From Nitrospira sp. (GTDB lineage: Bacteria; Nitrospirota; Nitrospiria; Nitrospirales; Nitrospiraceae), in contig JAICWG010000004.1 in assembly GCA_025934915.1 (NCBI GenBank), forward strand, positions 1 through 64,000: 64,000 bases of DNA, written 5' to 3'. The notes under the pieces were generated by a model. The model had not been told where the DNA came from and ran no database searches. It saw nothing but the letters and a program-made list of their open reading frames with translations. The position numbers and the translations under genes were made by a program. Shown here in pieces: positions 1 to 8,783 of the stretch. Positions within the stretch are counted from its first letter, which is position 1; the number at the start of each line of letters is the position of its first letter.

Positions 1-1
1 G

Positions 2-46
2 ACGGCGGCGGGCATGAACGGCTACAAACGACCGGGACGCGATTAA
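2..46 (+). CDS. 3' end of an unidentified upstream gene (partial)
   Basis: An open frame enters from the left edge and ends at a TAA at 44-46; only its last 14 residues are visible, ending in PGRD. The TolC-like protein that follows also ends in PGRD-stop, and the DNA around both stops is similar. The spacing of 25 bases to the next start suggests the same operon, so this may be another part of the export cassette. Nothing more can be said about its function. Confidence 0.4.
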   Translation, partial: TAAGMNGYKRPGRD

Positions 47-71
47 TTCAGCAACAAAGGAGCATCCTTCC

Positions 72-1670
72 TTGATCCTTCTCTTGCTGTTTTCATTGAT
101 GAGTGTGCCGGCGACCGCATTGGCGGAACCGGTGATCGACTCGAGTGTCCTGCAGGCTCAGTCGACTCGCACCGCTCCCCTGACCATTGAAGAGGTGCTG
201 GCCAGGATTGAGTTGACCCATCCGCTGCTCCGGGCAACCGGACTGGAGCGGGCGCAGGCTCGGGCGAAAGTCCTAAAAGCGTTGGGTGCGTGGGAGCCGA
301 AGTTTCAGAACGAGCTCGAATTCGACCGGTATGAATCGTATAATCTGACGAATGTTCAAGGTGCGCCGAATAAATTGAGTATTGGCTATGTCGATACCTA
401 TCTCAAGGTCGGGCACCCCTGGGGGTGGGAGATCTTCGGCGGTATCCGTGACGGCTTTGGGGATAGAGCTTCTATCATTGGTAGTGGCAACACCCAAAAT
501 CCGACTCATACCCCACTGAGTCCCGCGGTGGCGATCCCTCAGGACTTCCAACTGTTCTATCCGCAGCAATCGGGCATCGTCGGCGGAAAGTTTGATCTCC
601 TGCGGGGATTCATGGTCAACGAAGCGTTTGCCGGATTGCAACAGGCGGAGATCGCCGGGCCGCAAGCCGAGGTGAAGGTGGCCCAGAAACGGCAAGATCT
701 CTATCTTGCCGGGGCCATTCAATACTGGGATTGGCAGGTCGCCGTCAAACAAGCCGATGTGGTGAAGCGTGCGCTGGCCGTCGCGGAAGAGCGCTATCGC
801 ATGGTTGAGGGGAGAGCCAAAGCCGGCGCGGTCGCTCCGATCGACGTGGTCGAAGCCCGAGAAGAAGTTCAGCGCCGTCGAGAGGCTGCCATTGCCGCGC
901 AACGGAAGGTGGAGTATGAGCAATATAAGCTGGCGCTCTTTCTCTGGGAAAACGGCGAGCCGGTGACGCCGAGACCGGAATGGGCCCCAGAATTCCAGGG
1001 GGAAACACCGTTGCCGAGCGAAGCGGATGTGGCGGCATTCAAGGTGGAAGCGACGGAGGATCGGCCGGAAGTGCGCGATCTCTACATTGAAGCCAAATTG
1101 AACCTTGTCGAACTGAAACTGGCGAAGAATAATCTGCTTCCAAAGCTCACGATTGAGGGGGGGCCGCAAACGGGCGCGATCTATGTTTTCGGAGGGTTCG
1201 CTTACAAAGTGGGAGTTTTCTTCAGTATGCCGTTGTTCAATCGGGATGCCCGAGGGAAGGTCCTCCACGCGGAAGCTGAGCAGGGGCGATTGGCCTATAA
1301 GCAAGCCTACACGGAGCGACAGGTCGCGATCGATGTTGATAACTGGCTCTCAGCGATTGTGCGGGCCCGAGACCGAGTGAAGGTCTCGACAGAGGCTGTG
1401 CGTTTGGCCAAGACCTTAGAAGAGGGCGAACGAGCCCGGTTTAATATGGGAGCGACGAGTGTGCTGTTCGTTAACCTGCGCGAGCGCGCTGTCGTCGAAG
1501 CGGCCTATGAGCTTTACCGCGCCCAGGCGGACTATGCGGTGTCCCGAGGAGGGATGCTGTGGGCGAGGGGGGCATTGTCAAAGCCGCTGGCCGATACCGT
1601 GTTGGCGAAGTACGGAGAGCCCTTGACTTCGGCCGGATCATCCGGACGCAAAATGCCGGGACGTGATTAG
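72..1670 (+). CDS. TolC-family outer membrane efflux protein
   Basis: A 532-residue protein of the outer membrane efflux (OEP/TolC) family, which forms the outer-membrane channel of tripartite exporters and type I secretion systems. The start is a TTG at 72 with AAAGGAG nine bases upstream. A hydrophobic signal-like stretch fills residues 1-19, although it lacks the usual basic N-terminus, so a start a little further upstream cannot be fully excluded. Two long helical, Glu/Arg/Ala-rich halves (about 190-300 and 340-500) match the duplicated TolC fold. It leads a cassette with an ABC-type membrane protein and a HlyD-type adaptor, so it is probably the exit duct for their substrate. The substrate is unknown. 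The tail after about residue 505 looks disordered. Confidence 0.85.
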   Translation: MILLLLFSLMSVPATALAEPVIDSSVLQAQSTRTAPLTIEEVLARIELTHPLLRATGLERAQARAKVLKALGAWEPKFQNELEFDRYESYNLTNVQGAPNKLSIGYVDTYLKVGHPWGWEIFGGIRDGFGDRASIIGSGNTQNPTHTPLSPAVAIPQDFQLFYPQQSGIVGGKFDLLRGFMVNEAFAGLQQAEIAGPQAEVKVAQKRQDLYLAGAIQYWDWQVAVKQADVVKRALAVAEERYRMVEGRAKAGAVAPIDVVEAREEVQRRREAAIAAQRKVEYEQYKLALFLWENGEPVTPRPEWAPEFQGETPLPSEADVAAFKVEATEDRPEVRDLYIEAKLNLVELKLAKNNLLPKLTIEGGPQTGAIYVFGGFAYKVGVFFSMPLFNRDARGKVLHAEAEQGRLAYKQAYTERQVAIDVDNWLSAIVRARDRVKVSTEAVRLAKTLEEGERARFNMGATSVLFVNLRERAVVEAAYELYRAQADYAVSRGGMLWARGALSKPLADTVLAKYGEPLTSAGSSGRKMPGRD

Positions 1671-1790
1671 GTGGAAGTAGAGTTGGTAGTAGAGGATAGT
1701 TCATTCGATGGGTTGGCAATAGACTCTTGAACGTGATCTAGTTCGCAAGGGGCGGATGATTCACATTCTGACTTATTACTGGGGGTGGTC

Positions 1791-3467
1791 ATGAAAGAAC
1801 CTCAGGGCGAAAGTTCTCAGGGCCTGTTCGAAGCGCTGATGAAGCAGCTTTCTGTGGCTATGCGGGCTGAGAAAAAAATCATGAGTCTGATTTTTTCTTA
1901 TGCCCTGGCCGTTGGGTTCTTTTCTCTTATCATCCCGTTGACCGTGCAGGAGTTGGTCAGCACCTTTTCCTATGCGGTTCAACCGGTCATGATTTGGACT
2001 CTGACCGGCATCATGCTGGCGGTTCTGTTGTTTGTCGGCCTGTTCAAGACATTCCATTTCTATGCGGTAGACGTCGTGCAACGGCGACTCTTTGCGAGAG
2101 TCGCGGTCGCGATGGTTGAACAGCTTCCTCGGAATCGATTTAAAGGAGTACAGTCCGAGCTTGCGAATTACTTCATCGAAACGGTCTTTATGCAACGGGC
2201 TTTGTCCACGCTGCTCATTGACCTGGTGAACGTCGTGGTAGGTGGGGCGGTTGGTATGATCGTGCTGATCGTCTACCATCCCTATTTTCTCATGTACAAC
2301 CTACTGCTCATGGCCGGGTTCGGGATCACGTTTTTCGTGCTCTCTCGTGGTGCAATGAAGACGACCCTCGCCATGTCTCACGCAAAGTACGACGTCTTCA
2401 ATTGGATTCAAGAGATTTCGCGGAATGCGTTACAGTTGAAGGCCACCGACAGCCGCCCGTTTCTCATCCAGAAGACGAACGATCTCGTCAATCGGTATGT
2501 TGAAACTCGGAAAGCCCGGTTTGCCGTTCTCGTTCGGCAATATATCGGTTCAGTGGGGGGACAAGCAATTGCGCAATCAGGAGCTCTTGCTCTCTCAGCC
2601 TGGCTCATGGCATCAGGGCAGATGACCCTTGGACAGTTGGTCGCTGTACAGGCGGTCGTCGGCGCACTCGTCATCAATTTCGATTCCCTCATCAAAAACA
2701 TGGGATATGTGTACTATTTCTTCACGTCTCTGAAGCACCTCGATGAGGTCTTTAGGCAGGATCAAGATTACGTCTCAGTCGAATCAACCGTGGCACTGCC
2801 CAAGCATTTGACTCAAGGGGTCCGTGTCACTTGTAAAGGTGTGAGCTTGATTCACGGCGGAGCGTCCGTGTTCGATGGCTTCAACCTGGATGTGGCGCCG
2901 GGCGAGAAACTCGGTATCTACGCGCGAACAACGGGAGCCAAAACAGCCTTGGCCAGAGTGTTAGGCGGGCTCGAAAATCCGACCAATGGTGTCGTTCAGT
3001 ACAATGGCGTGGATCTTCGATATATCGAGCCCAATGCCATCAACCAATGCCGCAGTGTCATGATCGACTCGCAGTTGTCGTTAATCAAGGGAACGATCGA
3101 AGAAAACATCGTCATGGGACGTTCCTATGTCACCTATGATGACCTCAATTGGGCCCTCCGATTCACCGAACTTGAAGAAGATGTCGAGGGCTTGGCACGG
3201 GGTGTTAAGTCCGATGTCTCTTCCTTGGGAGAATCTCTTTCCCCGACTCACATTGTGCAGATTCTTCTGGCCCGAGCGATTTTAGGGCGTCCACAAGTCC
3301 TCATATTTGACGGATTGATCCACTCGCTCGAGCCATCGTTGCGCGAGCGTGTGCTGCGTCAGTTGTGCTCAAAAGATGAAGCATGGTCTGTGATCTTCGT
3401 GTCGACAGATCCCAATCTTACGGATCATGCTGATCGTCGTATTATGCTGCATCATGCTCATGCGTAA
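1791..3467 (+). CDS. ABC exporter-like membrane protein with degenerate ATPase domain
   Basis: A 558-residue type I secretion-style ABC half-transporter: a six-helix membrane domain (about residues 25-310) followed by a nucleotide-binding domain (about 345-555). The ATPase motifs are eroded. The Walker A position reads ARTTGAKT, so the glycines are replaced while Lys384-Thr remain. The signature region reads LGESLSPTH instead of LSGGQ. Walker B ends in Asp507 followed by Gly where the catalytic Glu should be. ATP hydrolysis is therefore doubtful. ATG 1791 is chosen because a G-rich ribosome site sits just upstream; GTG 1785 is in frame. The gene lies between TolC and HlyD genes, so it presumably forms the inner-membrane part of that complex. 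It may act with another ATPase or in a non-hydrolytic role (inference). Confidence 0.85.
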   Translation: MKEPQGESSQGLFEALMKQLSVAMRAEKKIMSLIFSYALAVGFFSLIIPLTVQELVSTFSYAVQPVMIWTLTGIMLAVLLFVGLFKTFHFYAVDVVQRRLFARVAVAMVEQLPRNRFKGVQSELANYFIETVFMQRALSTLLIDLVNVVVGGAVGMIVLIVYHPYFLMYNLLLMAGFGITFFVLSRGAMKTTLAMSHAKYDVFNWIQEISRNALQLKATDSRPFLIQKTNDLVNRYVETRKARFAVLVRQYIGSVGGQAIAQSGALALSAWLMASGQMTLGQLVAVQAVVGALVINFDSLIKNMGYVYYFFTSLKHLDEVFRQDQDYVSVESTVALPKHLTQGVRVTCKGVSLIHGGASVFDGFNLDVAPGEKLGIYARTTGAKTALARVLGGLENPTNGVVQYNGVDLRYIEPNAINQCRSVMIDSQLSLIKGTIEENIVMGRSYVTYDDLNWALRFTELEEDVEGLARGVKSDVSSLGESLSPTHIVQILLARAILGRPQVLIFDGLIHSLEPSLRERVLRQLCSKDEAWSVIFVSTDPNLTDHADRRIMLHHAHA

Positions 3468-3512
3468 ACGGTTGGAATGGCAAATCAACACCGGTAACTT
3501 AATGGAGGCTCC

Positions 3513-4958
3513 ATGGCTAGCCTAGGTCGCGGTGTCGAAGGCAGCGGGGAACGTGCGCTGGTCAAGCGAGGGGTAGGCTTGGAAGCGATCACCATCGAAC
3601 AGGGACCCACATTGGCAAAGTTGCCATGCTGGGAAGCGGTGCAGATCCCTGGCGGAATGTTCACGGCGTCTCGTGCGATATTGACAATCCTCCTACTTTT
3701 TCTGATCATCCTTGAGTTCGTTCCCTGGACACAGACCATCTCTGTGAATGGGAAGGTTTCTGCGTATACTCCTTACGACCGGCCGCAGAAGATCGAGTCC
3801 CGGATTACGGGGCGTGTCAAGGCTTGGCATATTTTTGAAGGGGTCAAGGTCAAAAAAGGGGACCTCGTCGGCGAGCTCGAGGACTATGACCCGACCTTCA
3901 TGGCGCCTGAGATTCTCCCTCTCTTCGAACAGCGTAAGGTCGCTCTAGAACAAACACGCCAGGCAGCACTCGCTAGAGCGGATCAACTAAATAAGCGGAT
4001 TGGGGAGATGAAAAAGCTGGTCCAGGCCGCCGTGCCCTCAGCTGAAGCCAGAGTGGTGGAAGCTGACAATAAGGTGCGGGAGGCACAACAGAAGGTCGAA
4101 CAACTTAAGATCGATGTGCACACAGCGCAACTCAATGTCGACCGGCATCGGCAACTTGTTAGGGACGGACTGGTTTCACAACGGGAGCTCGAGCTAACGA
4201 TTCAGACGGAAATCGGCACAAAAGCAGGTTTGCAGGCAGCACAGGCCAGTTTGTTGGCTGCCGAGCAGGCTCGCTCAGCCTTGAGCTTCGGACGTGATCA
4301 AATCACCGCGGATGTGCAGCAACGGCTTATGGATGCAATAGCATCGCGCGATGCCGCTGTGGCCGAATCCGCCAAGGCAACGGAGCAGTTGGCGGATATC
4401 TCGTACCGGCAACAGGGTGTCCAACAACGGATCGAGGCGGCGCGCCTCATCGCTCCGATGGACGGAACCGTCGTCAAGATGGCGAAGGTCGGTATCAATG
4501 AGACGGTTAAACAGGGAGACAATCTGGTCACTATTTCTCCACTCTCCTCGGATCCAGCCATCGAAATGGTGGCCGAAGGGTTGGATGCTCCGCTGTTGAA
4601 ACCTGGGCGGAAGGTTCGGATCTTGTTTTTCGGAGTGCCGGCTATCCCATTGCCTGCCTGGCCTTCGTTGATGGCAGGCACTCGTGGCGGTGTCATCAAG
4701 GTGGTTGACCAGATAGACGATGGAAAAGGGAATTATCGGTTCTGGGTCGTTCCTGATCCGGATGATCCTCAACCATGGCCTGAACAGGCTCAGGTGAGAC
4801 AGGGCACAAAGGTATTGGGTTGGGTGATCATGAACCGTGTCCCTCTTTGGTACGAACTGTGGCGGCGCTTTAACTTCTTCCCACCGGATTATATTGAGCG
4901 GTCCCCAAGTGTGTTTGAGATGTTCGCACCCAAGGTAGCGGCACCGGGCGGTAAATAG
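3513..4958 (+). CDS. HlyD-family membrane fusion protein
   Basis: A 481-residue periplasmic adaptor. A cytoplasmic N-terminus of about 50 residues is followed by one membrane helix (about 53-72, Leu/Ile-rich), then a first biotinyl-lipoyl-like half, a long coiled coil (about 145-310, rich in Gln/Ala/Glu), the second lipoyl half (motif AARLIAPMDGTVVK) and beta-barrel domains. Adaptors of this family bridge an inner-membrane exporter to TolC. The ATG at 3513 has a clear GGAGG site. It is the third gene of the TolC / ABC / HlyD cassette, 45 bases after the ABC gene. The C-terminus carries an extra Trp/Pro-rich stretch before the end. The cargo is not evident in the window. Confidence 0.88.
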   Translation: MASLGRGVEGSGERALVKRGVGLEAITIEQGPTLAKLPCWEAVQIPGGMFTASRAILTILLLFLIILEFVPWTQTISVNGKVSAYTPYDRPQKIESRITGRVKAWHIFEGVKVKKGDLVGELEDYDPTFMAPEILPLFEQRKVALEQTRQAALARADQLNKRIGEMKKLVQAAVPSAEARVVEADNKVREAQQKVEQLKIDVHTAQLNVDRHRQLVRDGLVSQRELELTIQTEIGTKAGLQAAQASLLAAEQARSALSFGRDQITADVQQRLMDAIASRDAAVAESAKATEQLADISYRQQGVQQRIEAARLIAPMDGTVVKMAKVGINETVKQGDNLVTISPLSSDPAIEMVAEGLDAPLLKPGRKVRILFFGVPAIPLPAWPSLMAGTRGGVIKVVDQIDDGKGNYRFWVVPDPDDPQPWPEQAQVRQGTKVLGWVIMNRVPLWYELWRRFNFFPPDYIERSPSVFEMFAPKVAAPGGK

Positions 4959-4999
4959 TCGATCGTGCGGCACAATCGATGCTGCACATAGTTCTTCTT

Positions 5000-5034
5000 G
5001 AAGATGGCTCAGGGAATCTCTCTGGGCCATCTTC
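5000..5034 (+). terminator. Stem-loop after the export cassette
   Basis: A 13-bp stem (one G-U pair) formed by 5000-5012 and 5022-5034 with a 9-base loop lies about 40 bases after the HlyD stop. There is no clear U-tract, so it is a probable transcription end or mRNA 3' stabiliser rather than a textbook intrinsic terminator. Confidence 0.55.
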
Positions 5035-5317
5035 GCAATCACTGATAGCTGCAAGCGTTATCCTTGTCAATTTTTCAGTGCAACTTCATTTCTCCAACGC
5101 ACAGCGATTGTAGCTGCCCGTATTGCAGCCGGTTCTTTGCAAACCTGCGAATTGTTACTGCGGGTCTTATCCAACTGGGGTGAGCAAAACGAAGGCCATA
5201 GAGTGAGTAAATTGCTGGTGGGGCAATTGCCACGACTCCAATCTCCTTGACCACATCAAATGAACTCGCTAAGGTGCTGTATTTATTCTAGGAGTCGATC
5301 GAAAGAGAGGTGAAAAG
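5035..5317 (+). other. Non-coding leader upstream of purE
   Basis: This 283-base gap between the stem-loop and purE contains no convincing gene. It has a small hairpin (AATTGC at 5210-5215 pairing with GCAATT at 5223-5228) that overlaps the perfect palindrome GGCAATTGCC. The purE ribosome site GAGAGG is at 5306-5311. No known riboswitch architecture was recognised. It probably holds the purEK promoter, but no strong -35/-10 pair stands out. Confidence 0.4.
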
Positions 5318-5869
5318 ATGGGTAGAATACAGCAGGTCGCGAGCCGGTCTCGAAAAAGCGCAAGCCGAGAGATCAAGAGCCGTAAGCCGTTTGTCGGGAT
5401 TTTGGGGGGTAGTACATCAGATTTCCCTATTTTGGAAAAATCCGGAGCGATCTTGGACGAGCTGGGTATTCCTTATGAACTACTTGTCGTTTCTGCTCAT
5501 CGGACGCCGGACCGCCTCTTCGAGTACGCTACAAATGCTCCTGATCGAGGGGTCAAAGTCATCATTGCGGGAGCTGGAGGAGCGGCTCACCTTCCCGGTA
5601 TGGTGGCTGCCAAGACCCATCTTCCGGTGATCGGTGTCCCGATTCCGACAGAAAACCTTCGCGGGCTCGATTCCTTATTATCAATCGTCCAGATGCCAAA
5701 GGGCATTCCAGTTGCAACAGTGGCGATCGGCGGTGCCGAGAATGCCGGTCTCCTCGCCGGCCAAATTCTCGCAGGAAGCCATCCGGAAATTGCTGAGCGC
5801 ATTAAGAGCTACCGAGCGGCTCAAACGGAGAGCGTTCTCAATTCTCCCGAGGCCAAGGGCGCGAGATGA
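5318..5869 (+). CDS. purE: N5-carboxyaminoimidazole ribonucleotide mutase
   Basis: PurE, 183 residues. It moves the carboxyl group of N5-CAIR to C4 to give CAIR in de novo purine synthesis, in the cytoplasm as an octamer. Family motifs are clear: GILGGSTSD near residue 26, VSAHRTP near 58, and [14 protein letters not shown] near 88, with the catalytic His in SAHR. An Arg/Lys/Ser-rich extension of about 22 residues precedes the conserved fold and is longer than in most PurE proteins. The ATG at 5318 has a GAGAGG site. purK follows after only 10 bases, so the two are co-transcribed. Confidence 0.95.
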   Translation: MGRIQQVASRSRKSASREIKSRKPFVGILGGSTSDFPILEKSGAILDELGIPYELLVVSAHRTPDRLFEYATNAPDRGVKVIIAGAGGAAHLPGMVAAKTHLPVIGVPIPTENLRGLDSLLSIVQMPKGIPVATVAIGGAENAGLLAGQILAGSHPEIAERIKSYRAAQTESVLNSPEAKGAR

Positions 5870-5879
5870 GTCGGCAGCT

Positions 5880-7043
5880 GTGACCGAGCGAATCCTTGAG
5901 CCAGGCTCCACTCTGGGAGTATTGGGTGGTGGGCAATTGGGGGCTATGTTCGCCGAGACCGCTCACCGCATGGGTTACCGGGTAGCTGTCTGGGATCCAG
6001 ACGCCGACGCGCCCGCTCATCGGACTGCCACCCACTCATTTACTGCGCCATTCACGGATCTTGGTGTACGCAACCAATTCGCAAATGTTGCCGATGCCGT
6101 TACTCTGGAATGGGAAAATGTGCCTGCAGAGCTCTGCGAATGGCTGGAAGGACATTGCCCTATGCGACCTTCCGGAGCTGTTCTCCGGATCCTCCAGGAT
6201 CGGATCGAACAGAAACAATACTTGTCGTCACGGGACCTCTCTGTTCCCTCTTTTGCGGTTGTCGAATCGGCACCTCAACTGATCTCAGCAGTCGACCGTC
6301 TCGGCCTTCCCGCTGTTTGTAAGACAGCGAAAAGCGGGTACGATGGGAAAGGTCAGTGGCTACTCCGAGACACTTCGGATATGAGAGAAGTTGAACAAAT
6401 ATTGAAAGCTATCAAGCCCGGTCATCGGTGGATTCTTGAACAATTCATAGAATATGTCCGAGAGCTTTCGATTCTCGTCGTGCGAAGCGAGAGTGGAGCG
6501 TACTGTGTATATCCGGCGGTTGAAAATCGGCACGAGCTGGGCATCTTACGAGAAAGCCGCGTGCCTGCTTCCATCCCGCTTGGTGTCGCCGAGAAAGCGA
6601 CCGAACTTTCAATACAAGCGGTAGCTGCGTTACAGGGCGTCGGCGTTTTCTGCGTAGAATTCTTTCAGGCTAAAGATGGTCCCCTCCTTATTAACGAGAT
6701 TGCACCTCGTCCTCACAACTCCGGTCACTATACACTGGATGTCTGTACCGTATCCCAATTCGAGCAGCAGGTACGAGTAACCTGCGGGCTCCCGTTGGGA
6801 GAAGCAAGGCTCCTGAGCCCCGCGATTATGGTGAATCTCATTGGTGAGGAAGTAAGATCCGTGACATCCGGCGAAGGGGCCTACGCGCTCCATGCAACCG
6901 CAGGAACGGTGCTTCATCTGTATGGCAAGCGTGTGATTCGTTCCGGTAGAAAGATGGGACATGTGACATTTACCGCTCCCGAAGCTCTGACAGCAGAAGA
7001 GTTAGCTCACCGGTTCATCAAGCGCATCAGAAGGCCCGCCTAA
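5880..7043 (+). CDS. purK: 5-(carboxyamino)imidazole ribonucleotide synthase
   Basis: PurK, 387 residues, an ATP-grasp enzyme that carboxylates AIR to N5-CAIR using ATP and bicarbonate; PurE takes its product. The N-terminal nucleotide-binding loop GVLGGGQLGAMFAETAHRM is near residue 13, followed by the ATP-grasp core (KTAKSGYDGKGQW) and the metal-binding segment INEIAPRPHNSGHYT. The start is taken as GTG 5880, just 10 bases after the purE stop. The frame stays open further upstream inside purE, but the family fold begins here. It is the last gene of the purEK unit. Confidence 0.93.
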   Translation: MTERILEPGSTLGVLGGGQLGAMFAETAHRMGYRVAVWDPDADAPAHRTATHSFTAPFTDLGVRNQFANVADAVTLEWENVPAELCEWLEGHCPMRPSGAVLRILQDRIEQKQYLSSRDLSVPSFAVVESAPQLISAVDRLGLPAVCKTAKSGYDGKGQWLLRDTSDMREVEQILKAIKPGHRWILEQFIEYVRELSILVVRSESGAYCVYPAVENRHELGILRESRVPASIPLGVAEKATELSIQAVAALQGVGVFCVEFFQAKDGPLLINEIAPRPHNSGHYTLDVCTVSQFEQQVRVTCGLPLGEARLLSPAIMVNLIGEEVRSVTSGEGAYALHATAGTVLHLYGKRVIRSGRKMGHVTFTAPEALTAEELAHRFIKRIRRPA

Positions 7044-7124
7044 GTTCGCTCAATACGCCCCGTATACATGGTGAAAAGGCTCTTCGGCAGCAAGCACGCC
7101 GTCTCGGTTCTCAGAGGTACATCA

Positions 7125-7826
7125 TCATGAAGACCACGTCGACCGGCCTGGCGAAAAAAATCGCACGTCTTTCCGTTTGAAGAGACCGATCAGTATCATG
7201 CCCGCGATGAATCCGCCGATATGAGCGAAAAAGGCAACACCGCCTCCAGTGGCTCCCACGCTCATGCCGCCACTGATCAGCTGTGTGATAAACCACATGC
7301 CGAGGACGATGCCCGCCGCCACTCGGATAATTCCGATCACCGGCAACAAGACCAGCACGTGAGCGTGTGGAAATAGCAGTAGATAAGCACCGAGCACAGC
7401 CGAGATGGCCCCGCTTGCCCCAACCATCGGGACTTGGGAGGAAGGGTCGGTCAAGGCATGGCTCAGAGCGGCAAGGATACCGGATAGAATATAGAAGACG
7501 ACGAATTTCGCGTGACCCATCGCATCTTCTATGTTATTGCCGAAAATCCAGAGGTAGAGCATGTTCCCGAGTAGATGCATCCAGCTTCCGTGAAGAAACA
7601 TGCTGGTCATCAGGGTAAGGAACGCTGGAATCGCAACGGATTCCTCAGGAAGCGAAGCTTGGCCGAAAACAACGGCAGGGATGGCACCATATTGAAATGC
7701 GAACCGCTCGGCTGCCTCCCGAGGAAGATTCACTTGGTGGAGAAACGCAGCGATACAGAAGCCGATGAGGATCATCGTGACGATGGGAGTCTGTTGAGTG
7801 GGATTATCGTCGTGGAGCGGAATCAC
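7125..7826 (-). CDS. Rhomboid-family intramembrane serine protease
   Basis: A 233-residue integral membrane protein with about six helices. The rhomboid catalytic pair is present: Ser138 in GASGA and His202 in FFAHIGG. The HGSWMHLLGN segment (His79, His84, Asn88) forms the oxyanion hole. Rhomboids cleave membrane-anchored substrates within the bilayer; the substrate here is unknown. It starts at GTG 7826, 12 bases after the DHH phosphoesterase stop. It ends a minus-strand operon of LOG, DHH and rhomboid genes that converges on purK. Confidence 0.92.
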   Translation of the reverse strand: MIPLHDDNPTQQTPIVTMILIGFCIAAFLHQVNLPREAAERFAFQYGAIPAVVFGQASLPEESVAIPAFLTLMTSMFLHGSWMHLLGNMLYLWIFGNNIEDAMGHAKFVVFYILSGILAALSHALTDPSSQVPMVGASGAISAVLGAYLLLFPHAHVLVLLPVIGIIRVAAGIVLGMWFITQLISGGMSVGATGGGVAFFAHIGGFIAGMILIGLFKRKDVRFFSPGRSTWSS

Positions 7827-7838
7827 GGTAGTCCGACA

Positions 7839-8783
7839 TTATGGAGTTCGGCGGCGATCGCCGACCGCACGAGGCAGTCTGGGATCGGCTGGCAGTGTTC
7901 TGTCGATCTCGAGTGGAACGGAAAATCCAGCAGCATGAGTATGGCCTCCGCCTCCGAATGAGGCGGCGATTTTCCCGACATCCGTCCCGTCAGATCTGGA
8001 ACGCATGCTGAAATAGCGACGGCCATCACGGTCATGCCAGATCAGGCAAAATGGATGATGAGGCGACAGACGCTCGCCGATTTGGCTGGTCAAGATTGAG
8101 CTTTGCACCGCGGGAACGACGATACCCTGGAATTCAACCATCGAAACCTGTGCTGCGAGCTTTCCAACGAGCTCATGTTCATAGCGCAAGATGGCTCGAC
8201 CTTCCTGCTCAAGTGTCGGCTGAGTAAAATTATCCCATACGTTGAAGTCAAACGGGTAGGAGGCCAAAGCCGCGTTGATTTCTCGACTCCCCGGCAAAGC
8301 CCAGGTCCATAAGTCCTTGTCCTGAATGTACTGAAGCAGCCATGGAGCCGCCGTGCCATGCGCCCATTCCCAACTCAGGACGGCACCGGATTTTGTTTGA
8401 TCGAAGTAGGCGTTTGAGAAGCCGTCCAAGATCCGCTCGGCGGTGATATGGTGATCCAGAACAAGGAGTTCCTTGGTCTCAGAGGTCATGGCTTCCAAGA
8501 TCGGTCGGGCATAGCTGAAGTCAACGATCACGACACGGCGATCCTTGAGGTCAGGAGGGGGGGGATGGCCGTGTTTGACGGGCAAAAAGTTCGCACTCGG
8601 AAATTTTTTCCAGAGAGCCCAGGCTGCCCCGAACCCATCGGAACATTCGGCATGGTACAGAACAATGTCCGGGAAACCATGGAACGGGGGTGCGGAGGAT
8701 ACGTTACCCATACAGTATGGAGAGAATAGCATGCCCAGGTCAGGACTAAAAGGCCTGTCGTATCTATGCCTGCTATGGTTCAC
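7839..8783 (-). CDS. DHH-family phosphoesterase
   Basis: A 314-residue member of the DHH/DHHA1 superfamily. The N-terminal domain carries the metal motifs HAECSDG (about 44-50), IVDFS (about 86-90) and LVLDHH with Asp110-His111-His112. The C-terminal DHHA1 domain ends in the substrate motif FGGGGHTHAAGF. Relatives cleave phosphodiesters such as nanoRNA or cyclic dinucleotides; which substrate applies here cannot be told. The GTG at 8783 overlaps the stop of the LOG gene (GTGA), implying translational coupling. The first 25 residues are not conserved-looking, and in-frame ATGs at residues 18 and 25 are alternatives. Confidence 0.88.
   Translation of the reverse strand: MNHSRHRYDRPFSPDLGMLFSPYCMGNVSSAPPFHGFPDIVLYHAECSDGFGAAWALWKKFPSANFLPVKHGHPPPPDLKDRRVVIVDFSYARPILEAMTSETKELLVLDHHITAERILDGFSNAYFDQTKSGAVLSWEWAHGTAAPWLLQYIQDKDLWTWALPGSREINAALASYPFDFNVWDNFTQPTLEQEGRAILRYEHELVGKLAAQVSMVEFQGIVVPAVQSSILTSQIGERLSPHHPFCLIWHDRDGRRYFSMRSRSDGTDVGKIAASFGGGGHTHAAGFSVPLEIDRTLPADPRLPRAVGDRRRTP

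Noticed and set aside
5221-5230. Perfect palindrome GGCAATTGCC upstream of purE as a purine repressor site
   Set aside because: It does not match the known PurR operator pattern and a 10-base palindrome can arise by chance; only noted as part of the leader.
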